DNA of 64,000 nucleotides from Arthrobacter sp. H-02-3 (GTDB lineage Bacteria; Actinomycetota; Actinomycetes; Actinomycetales; Micrococcaceae). The first letter of the stretch is position 1; each line of letters opens with the position of its first letter. A program made the translations under genes and the position numbers. Positions 17,906 through 26,683 of this stretch are shown in pieces. Under the pieces are notes generated by a model, which worked only from the letters and a program-made list of their open reading frames with translations, had not been told where the DNA came from and did not search any database. The DNA lies in the NCBI RefSeq assembly GCF_003097355.1, contig NZ_PYUI01000018.1, positions 31,111 through 95,110 of the forward strand. The letters run 5' to 3'.

Positions 17906-19309
17906 ATGAACACTGCCGCCGCCCCCGAGGCCATGCGACCGTCGTCGGAACTGGAAGCGGGAAGTCCCGTCTCGCACAAGGGTCGGATCCTCGCGTGGGC
18001 GTCGTGGGACTGGGGCTCGGCAGCCTTCAATGCCGTCATGACAACCTTCGTTTTCACCGTCTACCTGACCTCCAGGGCCTTCGGCGGCGAGGACCAAGCC
18101 TCGGCGGTCCTGGGCGCCGCGCTGGCCGTTGCCGGCGTGGCCATCGCCCTGCTGGCCCCCGTCACCGGGCAGCGCTCGGACACCGGGGGCCGGCGCAAGC
18201 TGTGGCTGGGGGTCAACACGGCCGCCGTCGCGGTCCTGACCGGGCTGTGTTTCTTCGTCTTCCCGCGGCCGGAATTCCTGCTCCTCGGCGTCACGCTGAT
18301 TGCGCTGGGCAATGTCTTCTTCGAATTCGCGGGCGTCAACTACAACGCCATGCTCGCGCAGATTTCCACCCCGCGGAACATCGGCAAGGTCAGCGGCTTC
18401 GGCTGGGGCATGGGGTACCTCGGCGGCATTGTGGCGCTGCTGATTGTGCTCCAACTCTTTGTCCAGCCCAGCTTCGACTGGATTGGCGCCTCCACCGCGG
18501 ACAGTCTCAACATCCGGCTTGTGGCAGTGTTTTCGGCCCTGTGGTTCTTCATTTTCGCCCTGCCCGTGCTCTTCGCCGTGCCGGAGTTGCCGCGCGCCGG
18601 GCGGGGCGCGCGGCTGGGCTTCTTCGCCTCCTACGGCCTGCTGCTCCGGCGCATCAAGGCGATCTACCGGACCAGCCCGCACACCATCTACTTCCTCCTC
18701 GCAAGCGCCATCTTCCGGGACGGTCTGGCCGCCGTGTTCACCTTCGGCGGCGTGATCGCGGCCGGAACCTTTGGCTTCGAGCTCAAGGACGTCATCTTCT
18801 TCGCGATCTTCGGAAATGTCGTGGCGGCCGTCGGGGCCGTTTTCGGTGGCTTCCTGGATGACAGGATCGGGCCGAAGGCCGTGATTATCGCGTCCCTGGC
18901 CGGACTGCTGCTCGCGGGCACCGCCATTCTGGTGCTCGGCAACGGAAGCTACGAATTCCTCGGCGTGGCCTGGGCCGGCACCACCACCTTCTGGATCTTC
19001 GGTCTCTTCCTGTGCCTCTTCGTGGGACCGGCCCAGTCGTCCTCCCGCGCGTACCTCGCCCGGCTCGCCCCGCACGGGGAATCCGGCGAGCTCTTCGGGC
19101 TCTACGCCACCACAGGCCGGGCTGTGAGTTTCCTTGCCCCGGCCCTTTTTACCCTGTGCATCACCGTCGCCACCCCCCTCACGGCCGCCGGGGAGGCCCA
19201 GCGTTGGGGCATCCTGGGCATCATGGTGGTGCTGCTTGCGGGCCTGCTCGTCCTCCTGCCGGTCAAGGCCCCGGAGAAGACCGAAATCGCGGTCGTCCCC
19301 GCGGCCTGA
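17906..19309 (+). CDS. UMF1/Atg22-type MFS transporter
   Basis: This 467-aa protein has 12 predicted helices and the WASWDWGSAAFNAVMTTFVF N-terminal helix typical of the UMF1 (Atg22-like) branch of the major facilitator superfamily. Further family marks are the GRRKLWL loop between helices 2 and 3 and FGWGMGYLGG in mid-protein. Bacterial members have unknown substrates. The gene stands alone, divergent from the mrp operon, with a likely leaderless transcript. Confidence 0.9.
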   Translation: MNTAAAPEAMRPSSELEAGSPVSHKGRILAWASWDWGSAAFNAVMTTFVFTVYLTSRAFGGEDQASAVLGAALAVAGVAIALLAPVTGQRSDTGGRRKLWLGVNTAAVAVLTGLCFFVFPRPEFLLLGVTLIALGNVFFEFAGVNYNAMLAQISTPRNIGKVSGFGWGMGYLGGIVALLIVLQLFVQPSFDWIGASTADSLNIRLVAVFSALWFFIFALPVLFAVPELPRAGRGARLGFFASYGLLLRRIKAIYRTSPHTIYFLLASAIFRDGLAAVFTFGGVIAAGTFGFELKDVIFFAIFGNVVAAVGAVFGGFLDDRIGPKAVIIASLAGLLLAGTAILVLGNGSYEFLGVAWAGTTTFWIFGLFLCLFVGPAQSSSRAYLARLAPHGESGELFGLYATTGRAVSFLAPALFTLCITVATPLTAAGEAQRWGILGIMVVLLAGLLVLLPVKAPEKTEIAVVPAA

Positions 19310-19335
19310 GGCGTCCGAATTTCCGGTTCGCGCAC

Positions 19336-19341
19336 TAGGCT
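19336..19341 (+). promoter_or_regulatory. -10 box (TAGGCT) of the khtTU-like pair
   Basis: TAGGCT ends 6 nt before the ATG at 19348 with no ribosome-binding site between, predicting a leaderless transcript. Confidence 0.55.
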
Positions 19342-19347
19342 GAAGAT

Positions 19348-19830
19348 ATGAACGTGGATGAGACGGACCTCCCCGGCCTCGGCCGGCGCAAGGACTTCAT
19401 GACTGCCTCGGGACGCCGGATCGGCGTGGTCGAATACCGTGAAGGCCAAACGGAACTCATCGTCTCGACCTGGGACGATCCTGATACCTGCCAGGCCTCC
19501 ATTCCGCTGACGGCAGACGAGGCCGCCGCCCTGGGCAACCTCCTGGGTGGCCAGCGCCTCGCCATGCAGCTCTCGGAAGCCCACCGGGAAGTCCCGGGCA
19601 TCGTGACGCGCCAGTTCTCAATCAGTGCCGAATCCCCCTTCCACAACCAGCCGATGGGAAAGGCCTGCATCCGGACCCGCAGCGGCGTCTCAATCGTGGC
19701 CATCATGCGCGAGGGCGAGGTCCTCCCCTCGCCGGGGCCCGACGTCGTCCTCCACCCCGGCGACCTCCTCGTCGCAGTCGGAACGCAAGAAGGCCTGGAC
19801 ACGGCGGCCAGCATTCTTCGCAACGGATAA
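19348..19830 (+). CDS. cation:proton antiporter regulatory subunit (KhtT-like, RCK_C domain)
   Basis: This 160-aa soluble protein has an N-terminal domain seen in KhtT-like regulators and a C-terminal TrkA_C/RCK_C domain (about residues 85-158: IRTRSGVSIVAIMREGEVLPSPGPDVVLHPGD). RCK_C domains bind ligands such as nucleotides and gate K+ transport proteins. It lies 5 nt upstream of a CPA2 antiporter gene and so is probably that protein's regulator, as KhtT is for KhtU. Confidence 0.88.
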   Translation: MNVDETDLPGLGRRKDFMTASGRRIGVVEYREGQTELIVSTWDDPDTCQASIPLTADEAAALGNLLGGQRLAMQLSEAHREVPGIVTRQFSISAESPFHNQPMGKACIRTRSGVSIVAIMREGEVLPSPGPDVVLHPGDLLVAVGTQEGLDTAASILRNG

Positions 19831-19835
19831 GCGGG

Positions 19836-21032
19836 ATGGATCCGCTCGCGCTGACCCTGATCGAGCTGGGGGCTGTCGTCTTCTGTCTCGGCCTGCTGGC
19901 CAGACTGGCCGGGCGGATCGGCATGTCCCCTATTCCGCTCTACCTGGTGGGCGGTCTGTTCTTCGGCGCCGGAGGCCTCGTCAAGCTCGAAGGGATGCAC
20001 GAGTTCGCCCATCTTTCCGGCGAGATCGGCGTCATCCTCCTGCTGCTTATGCTCGGTCTGGAATATACGGCGGCCGAGCTCGTCACCGGGCTGCGGCGGT
20101 CCTGGCAGGCCGGCGTCCTGGACCTTCTGCTCAATTTCCTGCCCGGCGCAGGGCTCGCCCTGATACTGGGATGGGGCGTCGTGGGAGCCATGGTGATGGG
20201 CGGGGTGACGTACATTTCATCGTCCGGGATCGCGGCGAAAGTCATCACCGATCTTGGCCGGATCGGCAACAGGGAAACCCCGGTGGTCCTCGCCATCCTG
20301 GTGTTCGAGGACCTCGCCATGGCCGTGTACCTCCCTATCCTGACCGCCACACTGGCGGGAGTCAGTTTCCTGATGGGCCTGCAGACCGTGGGCATCTCCC
20401 TCGCCGTCGTCACCCTGGTCCTGGTGGTGGCCCTCCGGCACGGCCACCACGTGTCCAAAGCCGTGCACAGTGAGAACTCCGAGGTCTTCCTGCTCAATCT
20501 GCTCGGTGCTGCGCTGCTGGTGGCGGGGCTCGCGGCCGCCATGCAGGTCTCCGCGGCGGTAGGCGCGTTCATGCTCGGCATCGCGATTTCCGGCGCCACG
20601 GCCCACAGCGCCACCCGCATCCTGGAGCCGCTCCGGGACCTTTTCGCGGCGATCTTCTTTGTTGTCTTTGGCCTCAACACGGACCCACGGTCCATCCCGC
20701 CCGTCCTGGGCTGGGCGCTGCTGCTGGCCCTGGTGACGGCAGCCACCAAGATGATCACCGGATTCTGGGCGGCCAAACGGGCCGGCATTGGAATTCCCGG
20801 CCGCTTCCGCGCGGGGGCCGCCCTGATCGCGCGCGGCGAATTTTCCATTGTCATCGCCGGCCTCGCCGTTGCCTCGGGTGTGGTGCCCGCGGATCTGGCG
20901 GCCCTCGCCACGGCCTATGTTCTGATCATGGCGATCGCGGGGCCGCTGGCCGCCCGTTTCGTGGAACCAGTCGTCCGGCTGCTGCGCCGCCCGGTCCGGC
21001 GCCCGGCTGTCCGGACATCGGGGCAAGCGTAA
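19836..21032 (+). CDS. CPA2-family cation:proton antiporter (KhtU-like)
   Basis: This 398-aa membrane protein has about 12 helices and CPA2/KefB-type motifs: LLLLMLGLEYTAAELV, EDLAMAVYLP with an acidic residue in a helix, SSSGIAAKV, and ARGEFSIVIAGLAV near the C-terminus. It lacks a cytosolic TrkA_N domain, which agrees with the separate regulatory subunit encoded just before it. K+/H+ exchange is the likely activity; other monovalent cations are possible. Confidence 0.92.
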   Translation: MDPLALTLIELGAVVFCLGLLARLAGRIGMSPIPLYLVGGLFFGAGGLVKLEGMHEFAHLSGEIGVILLLLMLGLEYTAAELVTGLRRSWQAGVLDLLLNFLPGAGLALILGWGVVGAMVMGGVTYISSSGIAAKVITDLGRIGNRETPVVLAILVFEDLAMAVYLPILTATLAGVSFLMGLQTVGISLAVVTLVLVVALRHGHHVSKAVHSENSEVFLLNLLGAALLVAGLAAAMQVSAAVGAFMLGIAISGATAHSATRILEPLRDLFAAIFFVVFGLNTDPRSIPPVLGWALLLALVTAATKMITGFWAAKRAGIGIPGRFRAGAALIARGEFSIVIAGLAVASGVVPADLAALATAYVLIMAIAGPLAARFVEPVVRLLRRPVRRPAVRTSGQA

Positions 21033-21057
21033 GCCTGAGACTGCGCCGCAAACGGCC

Positions 21058-21633
21058 CTAAATGTCGGTGCGGTGGAAATTCAGGTGGCTGCGGCTGGCA
21101 GTCGGGCCGCGCTGGCCCTGGTAGCGGTTGCCGTACTCCCCCGAACCGTAAGGGTGCTCCGCGGCCGAGGAAAGCCGGAAGAAGCACAGCTGGCCAATCT
21201 TCATGCCGGGCCACAGCTTAATGGGCAGCGTGGCCATGTTGGACAGCTCCAGCGTGACGTGGCCGGAGAACCCGGGGTCGATGAATCCCGCCGTCGAGTG
21301 CGTGAGGAGACCGAGCCGGCCGAGCGAGGACTTTCCCTCGAGTCGGGCCGCAATGTCATCCGGCAGCGTCACGGTCTCGTAGGTGGAGCCCAGGACGAAC
21401 TCGCCCGGGTGCAGGATGAACGGCTCGCCGGATTCCACCTCCACCAGGCGGGTCAGCTCGGGCTGCTCCTCGGCCGGATCAATGTGGGCGTACTTGTGGT
21501 TGTCGAACAGCCGGAAGAACTTGTCGATCCTGACGTCCACCGAGGACGGCTGGACCATCGCCGGGTCGAACGGTTCAAGGACAATCCGCTGGGAGTCGAT
21601 TTCGGTTCGAATGTCGCGGTCAGAGATCAGCAC
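21058..21633 (-). CDS. dcd: dCTP deaminase
   Basis: This 191-aa protein begins with [11 protein letters not shown] from a GTG at 21633, the length and start usual in Actinobacteria; the longer frame to 21672 adds residues not seen in the family. Catalytic motif [23 protein letters not shown] (quoted in part: [20 protein letters not shown]) is intact, and VQPSSVDVR precedes it. Dcd deaminates dCTP for dTMP synthesis. In mycobacteria and relatives the enzyme is bifunctional and also splits dUTP to dUMP; that may apply here. Confidence 0.95.
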   Translation of the reverse strand: MLISDRDIRTEIDSQRIVLEPFDPAMVQPSSVDVRIDKFFRLFDNHKYAHIDPAEEQPELTRLVEVESGEPFILHPGEFVLGSTYETVTLPDDIAARLEGKSSLGRLGLLTHSTAGFIDPGFSGHVTLELSNMATLPIKLWPGMKIGQLCFFRLSSAAEHPYGSGEYGNRYQGQRGPTASRSHLNFHRTDI

Positions 21634-21711
21634 AGGTTCAAAAATACCGCACAGCGCCCAACCCGGCTTCACGGACCGGCACGGACGCCGAGTGTTACTT
21701 CCCCGGCCCGT

Positions 21712-22158
21712 CTATTCCGCGGCGGGCATATGTTCCAGGATGGACTTGAGCCGGTCGAGCTGGCCGACCTCAGCCTTCATCCGACGGCGCAACGGGTTGG
21801 ACAGCCGGGCCAGGAATCCCTTGGGCTCGCAGTTCAGGGCGAAGCGGACGCGTGTGCCGGGTCCCTCTGTGCTCAGGTAGTAGCCGCCGTGCGGCCGGGC
21901 CGGCCCGGCGATGACCTGGTACTGGATTTCCGCGCCCGGCCGCGCCTCGACGATTTCGAAATCCGCGGCCACAGGGCGTCCGCCCGGTCCGGCGACGGTC
22001 TGCCGGTACACGGCGCCTTTGGCGCCGGCCGCACCGGAAAGCAGCTCTACGCTCCGGACCCCGTCCCGCCACAGCGGCAGGTGGCCAGGGTCCATGAGGT
22101 AGTTATAGACGCTCATGGCATCGCGGCGGATAACGACGTCGTACTCTGCAAATGCCAC
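21712..22158 (-). CDS. SRPBCC/START-like protein
   Basis: This is a 148-aa single-domain protein of the polyketide-cyclase/START-like fold: an N-terminal strand and helix (VIRRDAMSVYNYLMDPGHLPLWRDGV), then antiparallel strands, and a long C-terminal helix (MKAEVGQLDRLKSILEHM). Such proteins bind hydrophobic ligands in a deep cavity. No ligand can be assigned. It is a single gene, 78 nt upstream of dcd on the same strand, and may be co-transcribed with it. Confidence 0.82.
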   Translation of the reverse strand: MAFAEYDVVIRRDAMSVYNYLMDPGHLPLWRDGVRSVELLSGAAGAKGAVYRQTVAGPGGRPVAADFEIVEARPGAEIQYQVIAGPARPHGGYYLSTEGPGTRVRFALNCEPKGFLARLSNPLRRRMKAEVGQLDRLKSILEHMPAAE

Positions 22159-22435
22159 GGAAATCCTTGCTCGGCGGACGGTTAATGGGCGTAGCCCGCT
22201 TCCCCGGAACTGCAGCTAACCATTTCAGGATAGACAGCACGGGCCACCGCACCGGGTCCTGTGACGGGCTTTCGCCCAAGAGTGTCCGAAGAGTTATGAG
22301 ACGTGGCCGACGGCGATCCGGCCGCCTATCCGCCAACGCGCGGACGTGGCGTGTTCAACCTCGCCGCCAGACTGGGGTAATGTAAATCTCGTTGTTTCAC
22401 CGGGGCAAAAGTCCAGCACTTTGGACAGTCCCACT
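22159..22435. other. intergenic stretch before tRNA-Gly
   Basis: About 277 nt without a convincing gene. It must hold the promoters for the SRPBCC gene (minus strand) and the tRNA (plus strand). The TGTAAATCTCGTTGTTTCACC region at 22381-22400 is locally AT-rich and is the best place for the tRNA promoter. No conserved RNA structure recognised. Confidence 0.4.
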
Positions 22436-22509
22436 GCGGCTGTAGCTCAATGGTAGAGCGCTAGCTTCCCAAGCTTGATACGCGGGTTCGATTCCCGTCA
22501 GCCGCTCCA
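22436..22509 (+). tRNA. tRNA-Gly (anticodon CCC), CCA encoded
   Basis: A complete cloverleaf is present: acceptor GCGGCTG/CAGCCGC, D-stem GCTC/GAGC with GGT in the loop, anticodon loop TTCCCAA (anticodon 22468-22470), T-arm GCGGG-TTCGATT-CCCGT, and an encoded 3' TCCA. The anticodon stem (22461-22465 with 22473-22477) has a T-T mismatch at its second pair. CCC reads GGG glycine codons. Confidence 0.95.
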
Positions 22510-22619
22510 ATCCCCTCCTCCGCCTCCGGCGCTGCGCCGCCCCGCTCCGGCCTCCCATTAGGTTCCTACCTGTATCGTCAGAAGTCAGGAACCTCTTCGG
22601 TTCCGCTACAGGAGCAATC

Positions 22620-22769
22620 ATGGCTGACAAGTCCCCCCGTCAAGCAGCATCCAAGAAATCCGGCAAATCCATCAAGGAAAAGCGCGCTGACAAGAGGGCC
22701 GCCTCAGCGCCGGCCAGCTCCCTCGACAAAGTGACCGCCGCCAAGACTGCGAGCCCCAAAAAGAAGTGA
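22620..22769 (+). CDS. 49-aa basic (Lys/Ala/Ser-rich) protein
   Basis: An ATG at 22620 with CAGGAGCA upstream opens a 49-codon frame starting MADKSPRQAASKKSGKS and ending in ASPKKK. About a quarter of the residues are lysine, with SIKEKRADKRA in the middle. The composition is disordered and nucleic-acid-binding-like. Its TGA overlaps the GTG start of the next gene (GTGA), so translation should be coupled. Similar short MADKSPR/KSLKEKRA proteins occur in Actinobacteria as conserved hypotheticals, from memory. Function unknown. Confidence 0.75.
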   Translation: MADKSPRQAASKKSGKSIKEKRADKRAASAPASSLDKVTAAKTASPKKK

Positions 22770-23926
22770 CCGGGTCCCCGAACCGCCTCACCCTCGGCAT
22801 CCTCGCCAGCACACGAAAACCCGACGAGCGACGCCTGCCTATCCATCCCCTGCACTTGGACCGCATCGCGCCGGAAATCCGGGAGCAGCTGATCCTTGAG
22901 GAAGGCTACGGCGAGCGTTTCGGCGTGTCGGACGAGCACCTCGCATCCCTCGTGGGGCGCATCGCCCCGCGCCGACAGCTGCTGGTGGACGCCGACGTCG
23001 TCCTCCTGCCCAAGCCGCAGCCCGAAGACCTTGCCGAACTCCGCGACGGTCAGGTCCTCTGGGGCTGGCCGCACTGCGTCCAGGACCGGGCCATCACCCA
23101 GCTGGCGATCGATAAGAAACTCACGCTCATCGCCTTCGAAGCCATGAACCACTGGGCCAGCGACGGCGGCTTCGGCCTGCACGTCTTCCACAAGAACAAC
23201 GAGCTCGCCGGCTACTGCTCCGTGCTGCATTCCCTGGCGCTGACCGGGTCCACCGGGGACTACGGCCGCCGGCTGAGCGCCGTCGTGATCGGCTTCGGCG
23301 CAACGGCCCGCGGCGCGGTAACCGCCTTGAACGCCCACGGCGTCCACGACGTGCAGGTGCTGACCAACCGCGGTGTTGCCGCGGTGGGCTCGCCCATCCA
23401 CTCCGTCCGGATCGCGCAGTTCGACCACGACAGCAACGCGCCGTACCTCAGCGAGGTCATCACCGAACGCGGGCGCGTGCCGCTTGCACCGTTCCTCGCC
23501 GAGAGCGACATCGTGGTCAACTGCACCCTGCAGGACCCCAACGCGCCGCTGACCTACCTGCGCACCGAGGACCTGGCCGCTTTCCGGCCCGGCAGCTTGA
23601 TCGTGGACGTGTCCTGCGACGAGGGCATGGGGTTCAGCTGGGCGAAAACCACCACCTTCGCCGAGCCGATGTTCAAGGTCGGGGACCACATCGACTACTA
23701 CGCGGTGGACCACAGCCCGTCCTACCTCTGGAATTCCTCCAGCTGGGAGATCAGCGAGGCCCTGCTGCCGTTCCTCGAGACCGTGATCACCGGCCCCGAG
23801 GCCTGGACCGCGAACGAGACCATCCGCCGTGCGATCGAAATCCGCGACGGCGTCGTCCAGAACCCGGATGTGCTGCAGTTCCAGCACCGGGAACCGGACT
23901 ACCCGCACGTGCCGCTGGCCAAATAG
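22766..23926 (+). CDS. N5-(carboxyethyl)ornithine synthase-like oxidoreductase (AlaDH/PNT family)
   Basis: This 386-aa enzyme has the alanine dehydrogenase/transhydrogenase layout: an N-terminal domain with LGILASTRKPDERRLPIHP, a Rossmann nucleotide site (SAVVIGFGATARGAVTAL, about residues 171-188), and a VDVSCDEGMGFSWA active-site loop. Its closest named relatives are N5-(carboxyethyl)ornithine synthases, which reductively condense pyruvate with ornithine. Substrate in this organism is unproven. The GTG start overlaps the stop of the 49-aa gene. Confidence 0.8.
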   Translation: MTGSPNRLTLGILASTRKPDERRLPIHPLHLDRIAPEIREQLILEEGYGERFGVSDEHLASLVGRIAPRRQLLVDADVVLLPKPQPEDLAELRDGQVLWGWPHCVQDRAITQLAIDKKLTLIAFEAMNHWASDGGFGLHVFHKNNELAGYCSVLHSLALTGSTGDYGRRLSAVVIGFGATARGAVTALNAHGVHDVQVLTNRGVAAVGSPIHSVRIAQFDHDSNAPYLSEVITERGRVPLAPFLAESDIVVNCTLQDPNAPLTYLRTEDLAAFRPGSLIVDVSCDEGMGFSWAKTTTFAEPMFKVGDHIDYYAVDHSPSYLWNSSSWEISEALLPFLETVITGPEAWTANETIRRAIEIRDGVVQNPDVLQFQHREPDYPHVPLAK

Positions 23927-23975
23927 GGGCTCCGCACGGTTTCAGCACCGCTCCCGGGTTTTAGCTGCGAAAAAA

Positions 23976-24009
23976 GACAGCCGCGGCGTGGATCCACGCC
24001 GCGGCTGTC
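23976..24009 (-). terminator. intrinsic terminator of the MFS exporter gene
   Basis: A perfect 15-bp stem (GACAGCCGCGGCGTG with its complement) with a GATC loop lies 18 nt past the stop of the minus-strand MFS gene. On that strand it is followed by a U-run (AAAAAA at 23970-23975 on the plus strand). It may also stop readthrough from the convergent gene. Confidence 0.9.
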
Positions 24010-24027
24010 CGATATCGGCGCGGAAAG

Positions 24028-25401
24028 CTAGGACGCGGCGGCTGTCTGCCGCCGGCCCTGGCTCGGGACGATCCGCAGCAGCCGGCGCCGGTCCTTCAGA
24101 TCCACCTTGAGCATGAGCTGCCCCCGCCGTGCCAGGACGACGGCGACGCTTGCCGCGGCGAGCACCGGCGCCCCTCCGGAGATGAGGACAGCCGTGTGCG
24201 GGTTCGCGTGTTCGGCGAGCCAGCCGATCATCGGGCCGCCGATCGCCTGCCCGCCGATCAGCACCATGATGTAAAGGCTCATGACGCGCCCGCGGATTGC
24301 CAGGTTGGCGCTGACCTGGACTAGCTGGTTCGCGGCGGTAAGGAACATGAGGCACCAGAACCCGGCCAGCACCATCGCCGCACCGAACCAGGGCATCGAC
24401 GGCGCCAGGGATGCCAGGCACAACATGAGGCCGTACATTCCGGCGCCCAGGACCACTGAGCGCAGCCGCAGTTCGCGCCGCCGGGCCGAGGTGATGGCCC
24501 CGGCCAGCGCCCCGAGCGCCACGAGGGTGTTGAGCAGGCCATAGCCGCCGGCACCGGCGTCGTACACGTGGTCGGCAAACGCGGCCAGCAGCACCGGCAG
24601 GCTCATCGCGAACACCGCGATGAACCCGGCCATCAGCCAAGGCCAGTAGATGGTGGGCTTGCTCAGCGCATAGTTCAGCCCTTCCCTCAGCATGCCCCGC
24701 CGCTTGGCGACCGGGCTGCTGACATGCAACTGGTCCTTCCGCAGGCTCAGCAGCATGGACACGGTGAAGCAGCAGGCCACGGCGTTGGCGGCAAAGGCCC
24801 AGCCCGCACCCACGGCGGTCAGCAGGATCCCGGCGATGGCAGGACCGATCAGTCCGCCGAGCTGGAAGATCGTGGAGTTCACGCTGATTGCGTTGCGCAG
24901 GTAGCGGGGACCCACGAGTTCATTGACAAAGACCTGACGGGCCGGCTGGTCCAGCACGGTCACGAGGCCCAGGACCAGCGCGATCGCGTAAACGTGTCCG
25001 ACCTCGATCTGCTGGCTGAGGGCCAGCACGGCGAGCGTCGCCGCCAACAGGGCGGCGACGGACTGGCACAGCATGAGGATCTTCCGCTTTGCGAAGCGGT
25101 CGGCCATCATGCCGGCCCACGGGCCGAGGAAGAGGGATGGCAGGAACTGCAAGGCCACGGTGATCCCGACGGCGGTGACGGACCCGGAGAGCTGGAGCAC
25201 CAGCCAGTCCTGGGCGATCCGCTGCATCCAGAGCGCGATCACGGCGATGAAATGGCCGATCGCGAAGATGCGGAAATTACGGACGTTCAGGGAGATGAAC
25301 GTGTGGCGCCACGGCAGGCGCTCGTTGACGACGGCGATCGGTTGGGTGATGGTGTCTGGCAGGGCGGCTGCGTTAGCCTCGAGCGGCGGAGGGGGTGCCA
25401 C
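24028..25401 (-). CDS. MFS transporter (EntS/MFS_3-like exporter)
   Basis: This 457-aa protein has 12 predicted helices with a 40-residue N-terminal cytoplasmic leader. It matches the MFS_3/enterobactin-exporter-like branch: SLNVRNFRIFAIGHFIA, QFLPSLFLGPWAGMMADRFAKRKIL, and DQPARQVFVNELVG between helices 4 and 5. Start is GTG at 25401. The divergent LysR gene 154 nt away is the likely regulator. Drug or siderophore export is typical of the branch; the substrate is unknown. Confidence 0.88.
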   Translation of the reverse strand: MAPPPPLEANAAALPDTITQPIAVVNERLPWRHTFISLNVRNFRIFAIGHFIAVIALWMQRIAQDWLVLQLSGSVTAVGITVALQFLPSLFLGPWAGMMADRFAKRKILMLCQSVAALLAATLAVLALSQQIEVGHVYAIALVLGLVTVLDQPARQVFVNELVGPRYLRNAISVNSTIFQLGGLIGPAIAGILLTAVGAGWAFAANAVACCFTVSMLLSLRKDQLHVSSPVAKRRGMLREGLNYALSKPTIYWPWLMAGFIAVFAMSLPVLLAAFADHVYDAGAGGYGLLNTLVALGALAGAITSARRRELRLRSVVLGAGMYGLMLCLASLAPSMPWFGAAMVLAGFWCLMFLTAANQLVQVSANLAIRGRVMSLYIMVLIGGQAIGGPMIGWLAEHANPHTAVLISGGAPVLAAASVAVVLARRGQLMLKVDLKDRRRLLRIVPSQGRRQTAAAS

Positions 25402-25493
25402 GGCAAAGTCCTCAAAAGAGCGGGTGAGCGGGATGGACTTAACGCTAGGCTGACCCCAAGAGATTATGGAAGCCTATTCAGCGCATAACTAGC

Positions 25494-25508
25494 ATTACAA
25501 AACGCAAT
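25494..25508. promoter_or_regulatory. candidate LysR-type operator
   Basis: ATTACAAAACGCAAT is a T-N11-A type interrupted dyad (ATTAC/GCAAT, one mismatch) in the AT-rich gap between the divergent MFS and LysR genes. This is the usual site for LysR autoregulation. Confidence 0.4.
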
Positions 25509-25555
25509 ACATCGTTCGCAATGCACGCCCGCGCCGCCCGATCCGGGAGACCCAC

Positions 25556-26410
25556 ATGTTCGAACCCGCCCAGCTCCGCTCCTTCCTGGCCGTGGCCGAA
25601 ACGCTGAGTTTCACGAAGGCCGCGGAACGCCTCGGCCTTGCGCAGCCCACCGTCAGCCAGCACGTCCGCAAGCTGGAGGCGTCCGCCAAGCGCGTGCTGA
25701 TCGCCCGGGACACCCGCGACGTGCGGCTGACGGACAACGGCGATGCCATGGCCGGGTTTGCCCGGAGCATCCTCGCCGCGCACGACGCCGCCGCCCGGTA
25801 TTTCTCCGGATCGGCCATGCGCGGGCGCCTGCGCTTCGGTACAGCCGACGACCTCGCCATCACCGGGCTGCCCCGCATTCTCCGGGAGTTCCGCCAGATC
25901 TATCCGCAGATCAACCTCGAGCTCACGGTGGGCCAGAGCGACCAGCTCTACAAGCGCCTCAACGCGGGGCAACTGGACCTGGTCTTTGTGAAGTGGGTGG
26001 CGGGGGCCAAGGACGGGACCGTGGTCCAGCAGGACGTTTTTGCCTGGGTGGGGCTGGAGCAGACCGTGCTGGATCCGGCCGATCCGGTGCCGCTGATCGC
26101 GTACCCCTCCCCCAGCCTGAGCCGGAAGCTCGCGATCGACGCCCTTGAGGCCACCGGCCGGACCTGGCGGATCACCTGCACCACTCGGCAGATCAGCGGC
26201 GTGCTGGCCGCCGTCCGGGCCGGCATCGGGGTGGCCGTGATGCCCTTCTCGCTGGTCCCGGAGGATCTGAAGATCATTACCCGCCGCTTCGATCTGCCGC
26301 CCGTGGGCGACGTCGATTTCACCCTCATCCGCAATCCCCTGGCCAATACCGAAGTGATCGATGCGCTCACCCAGGCGATCGTGGGCCGGACTTTGAAGCG
26401 CCCGGCCTAA
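25556..26410 (+). CDS. LysR-family transcriptional regulator
   Basis: This 284-aa protein has an N-terminal winged HTH (LRSFLAVAETLSFTKAAERLGLAQPTVSQHVRKLE, residues 5-39, quoted partly as SFTKAAERLG and QPTVSQHVRKLE) and a LysR substrate-binding domain from about residue 88. It is divergent from the MFS exporter gene and probably controls it in response to the exported compound or a related metabolite. Effector unknown. Confidence 0.92.
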   Translation: MFEPAQLRSFLAVAETLSFTKAAERLGLAQPTVSQHVRKLEASAKRVLIARDTRDVRLTDNGDAMAGFARSILAAHDAAARYFSGSAMRGRLRFGTADDLAITGLPRILREFRQIYPQINLELTVGQSDQLYKRLNAGQLDLVFVKWVAGAKDGTVVQQDVFAWVGLEQTVLDPADPVPLIAYPSPSLSRKLAIDALEATGRTWRITCTTRQISGVLAAVRAGIGVAVMPFSLVPEDLKIITRRFDLPPVGDVDFTLIRNPLANTEVIDALTQAIVGRTLKRPA

Positions 26411-26683
26411 GGCGCGGGCGGCCCGCCGGCCCGTCCATGGCATCGACTCCACGGCATCTAGTCTGCGGCACATGTGGGCGGGGTACTTACCTGACAGACC
26501 ACGCAGGTAGCGAGGAGTACTTACTTGACCATTGAACGGTGCAGGTACTTCATCTATCCTGACACTACTCAAGATTAATCGTCCGAGGTCAAGCAGAGGC
26601 CCACGACAACGATTCGAAAAAACGAACGCTGTCCGTCGCTGATGCCGTGTGGCTGGCGCCAGAGCGTTCGGGATAGGCCGACA
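26411..26683. other. intergenic stretch with GTACTTAC direct repeats
   Basis: No gene seen. GTACTTACCTGAC (26483-26495) recurs as GTACTTACTTGAC (26517-26529), 34 nt apart, and a shorter GTACTT follows at 26545-26550. These repeats sit 150-200 nt ahead of the zinc-ribbon gene and could be a protein-binding region. Confidence 0.4.
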
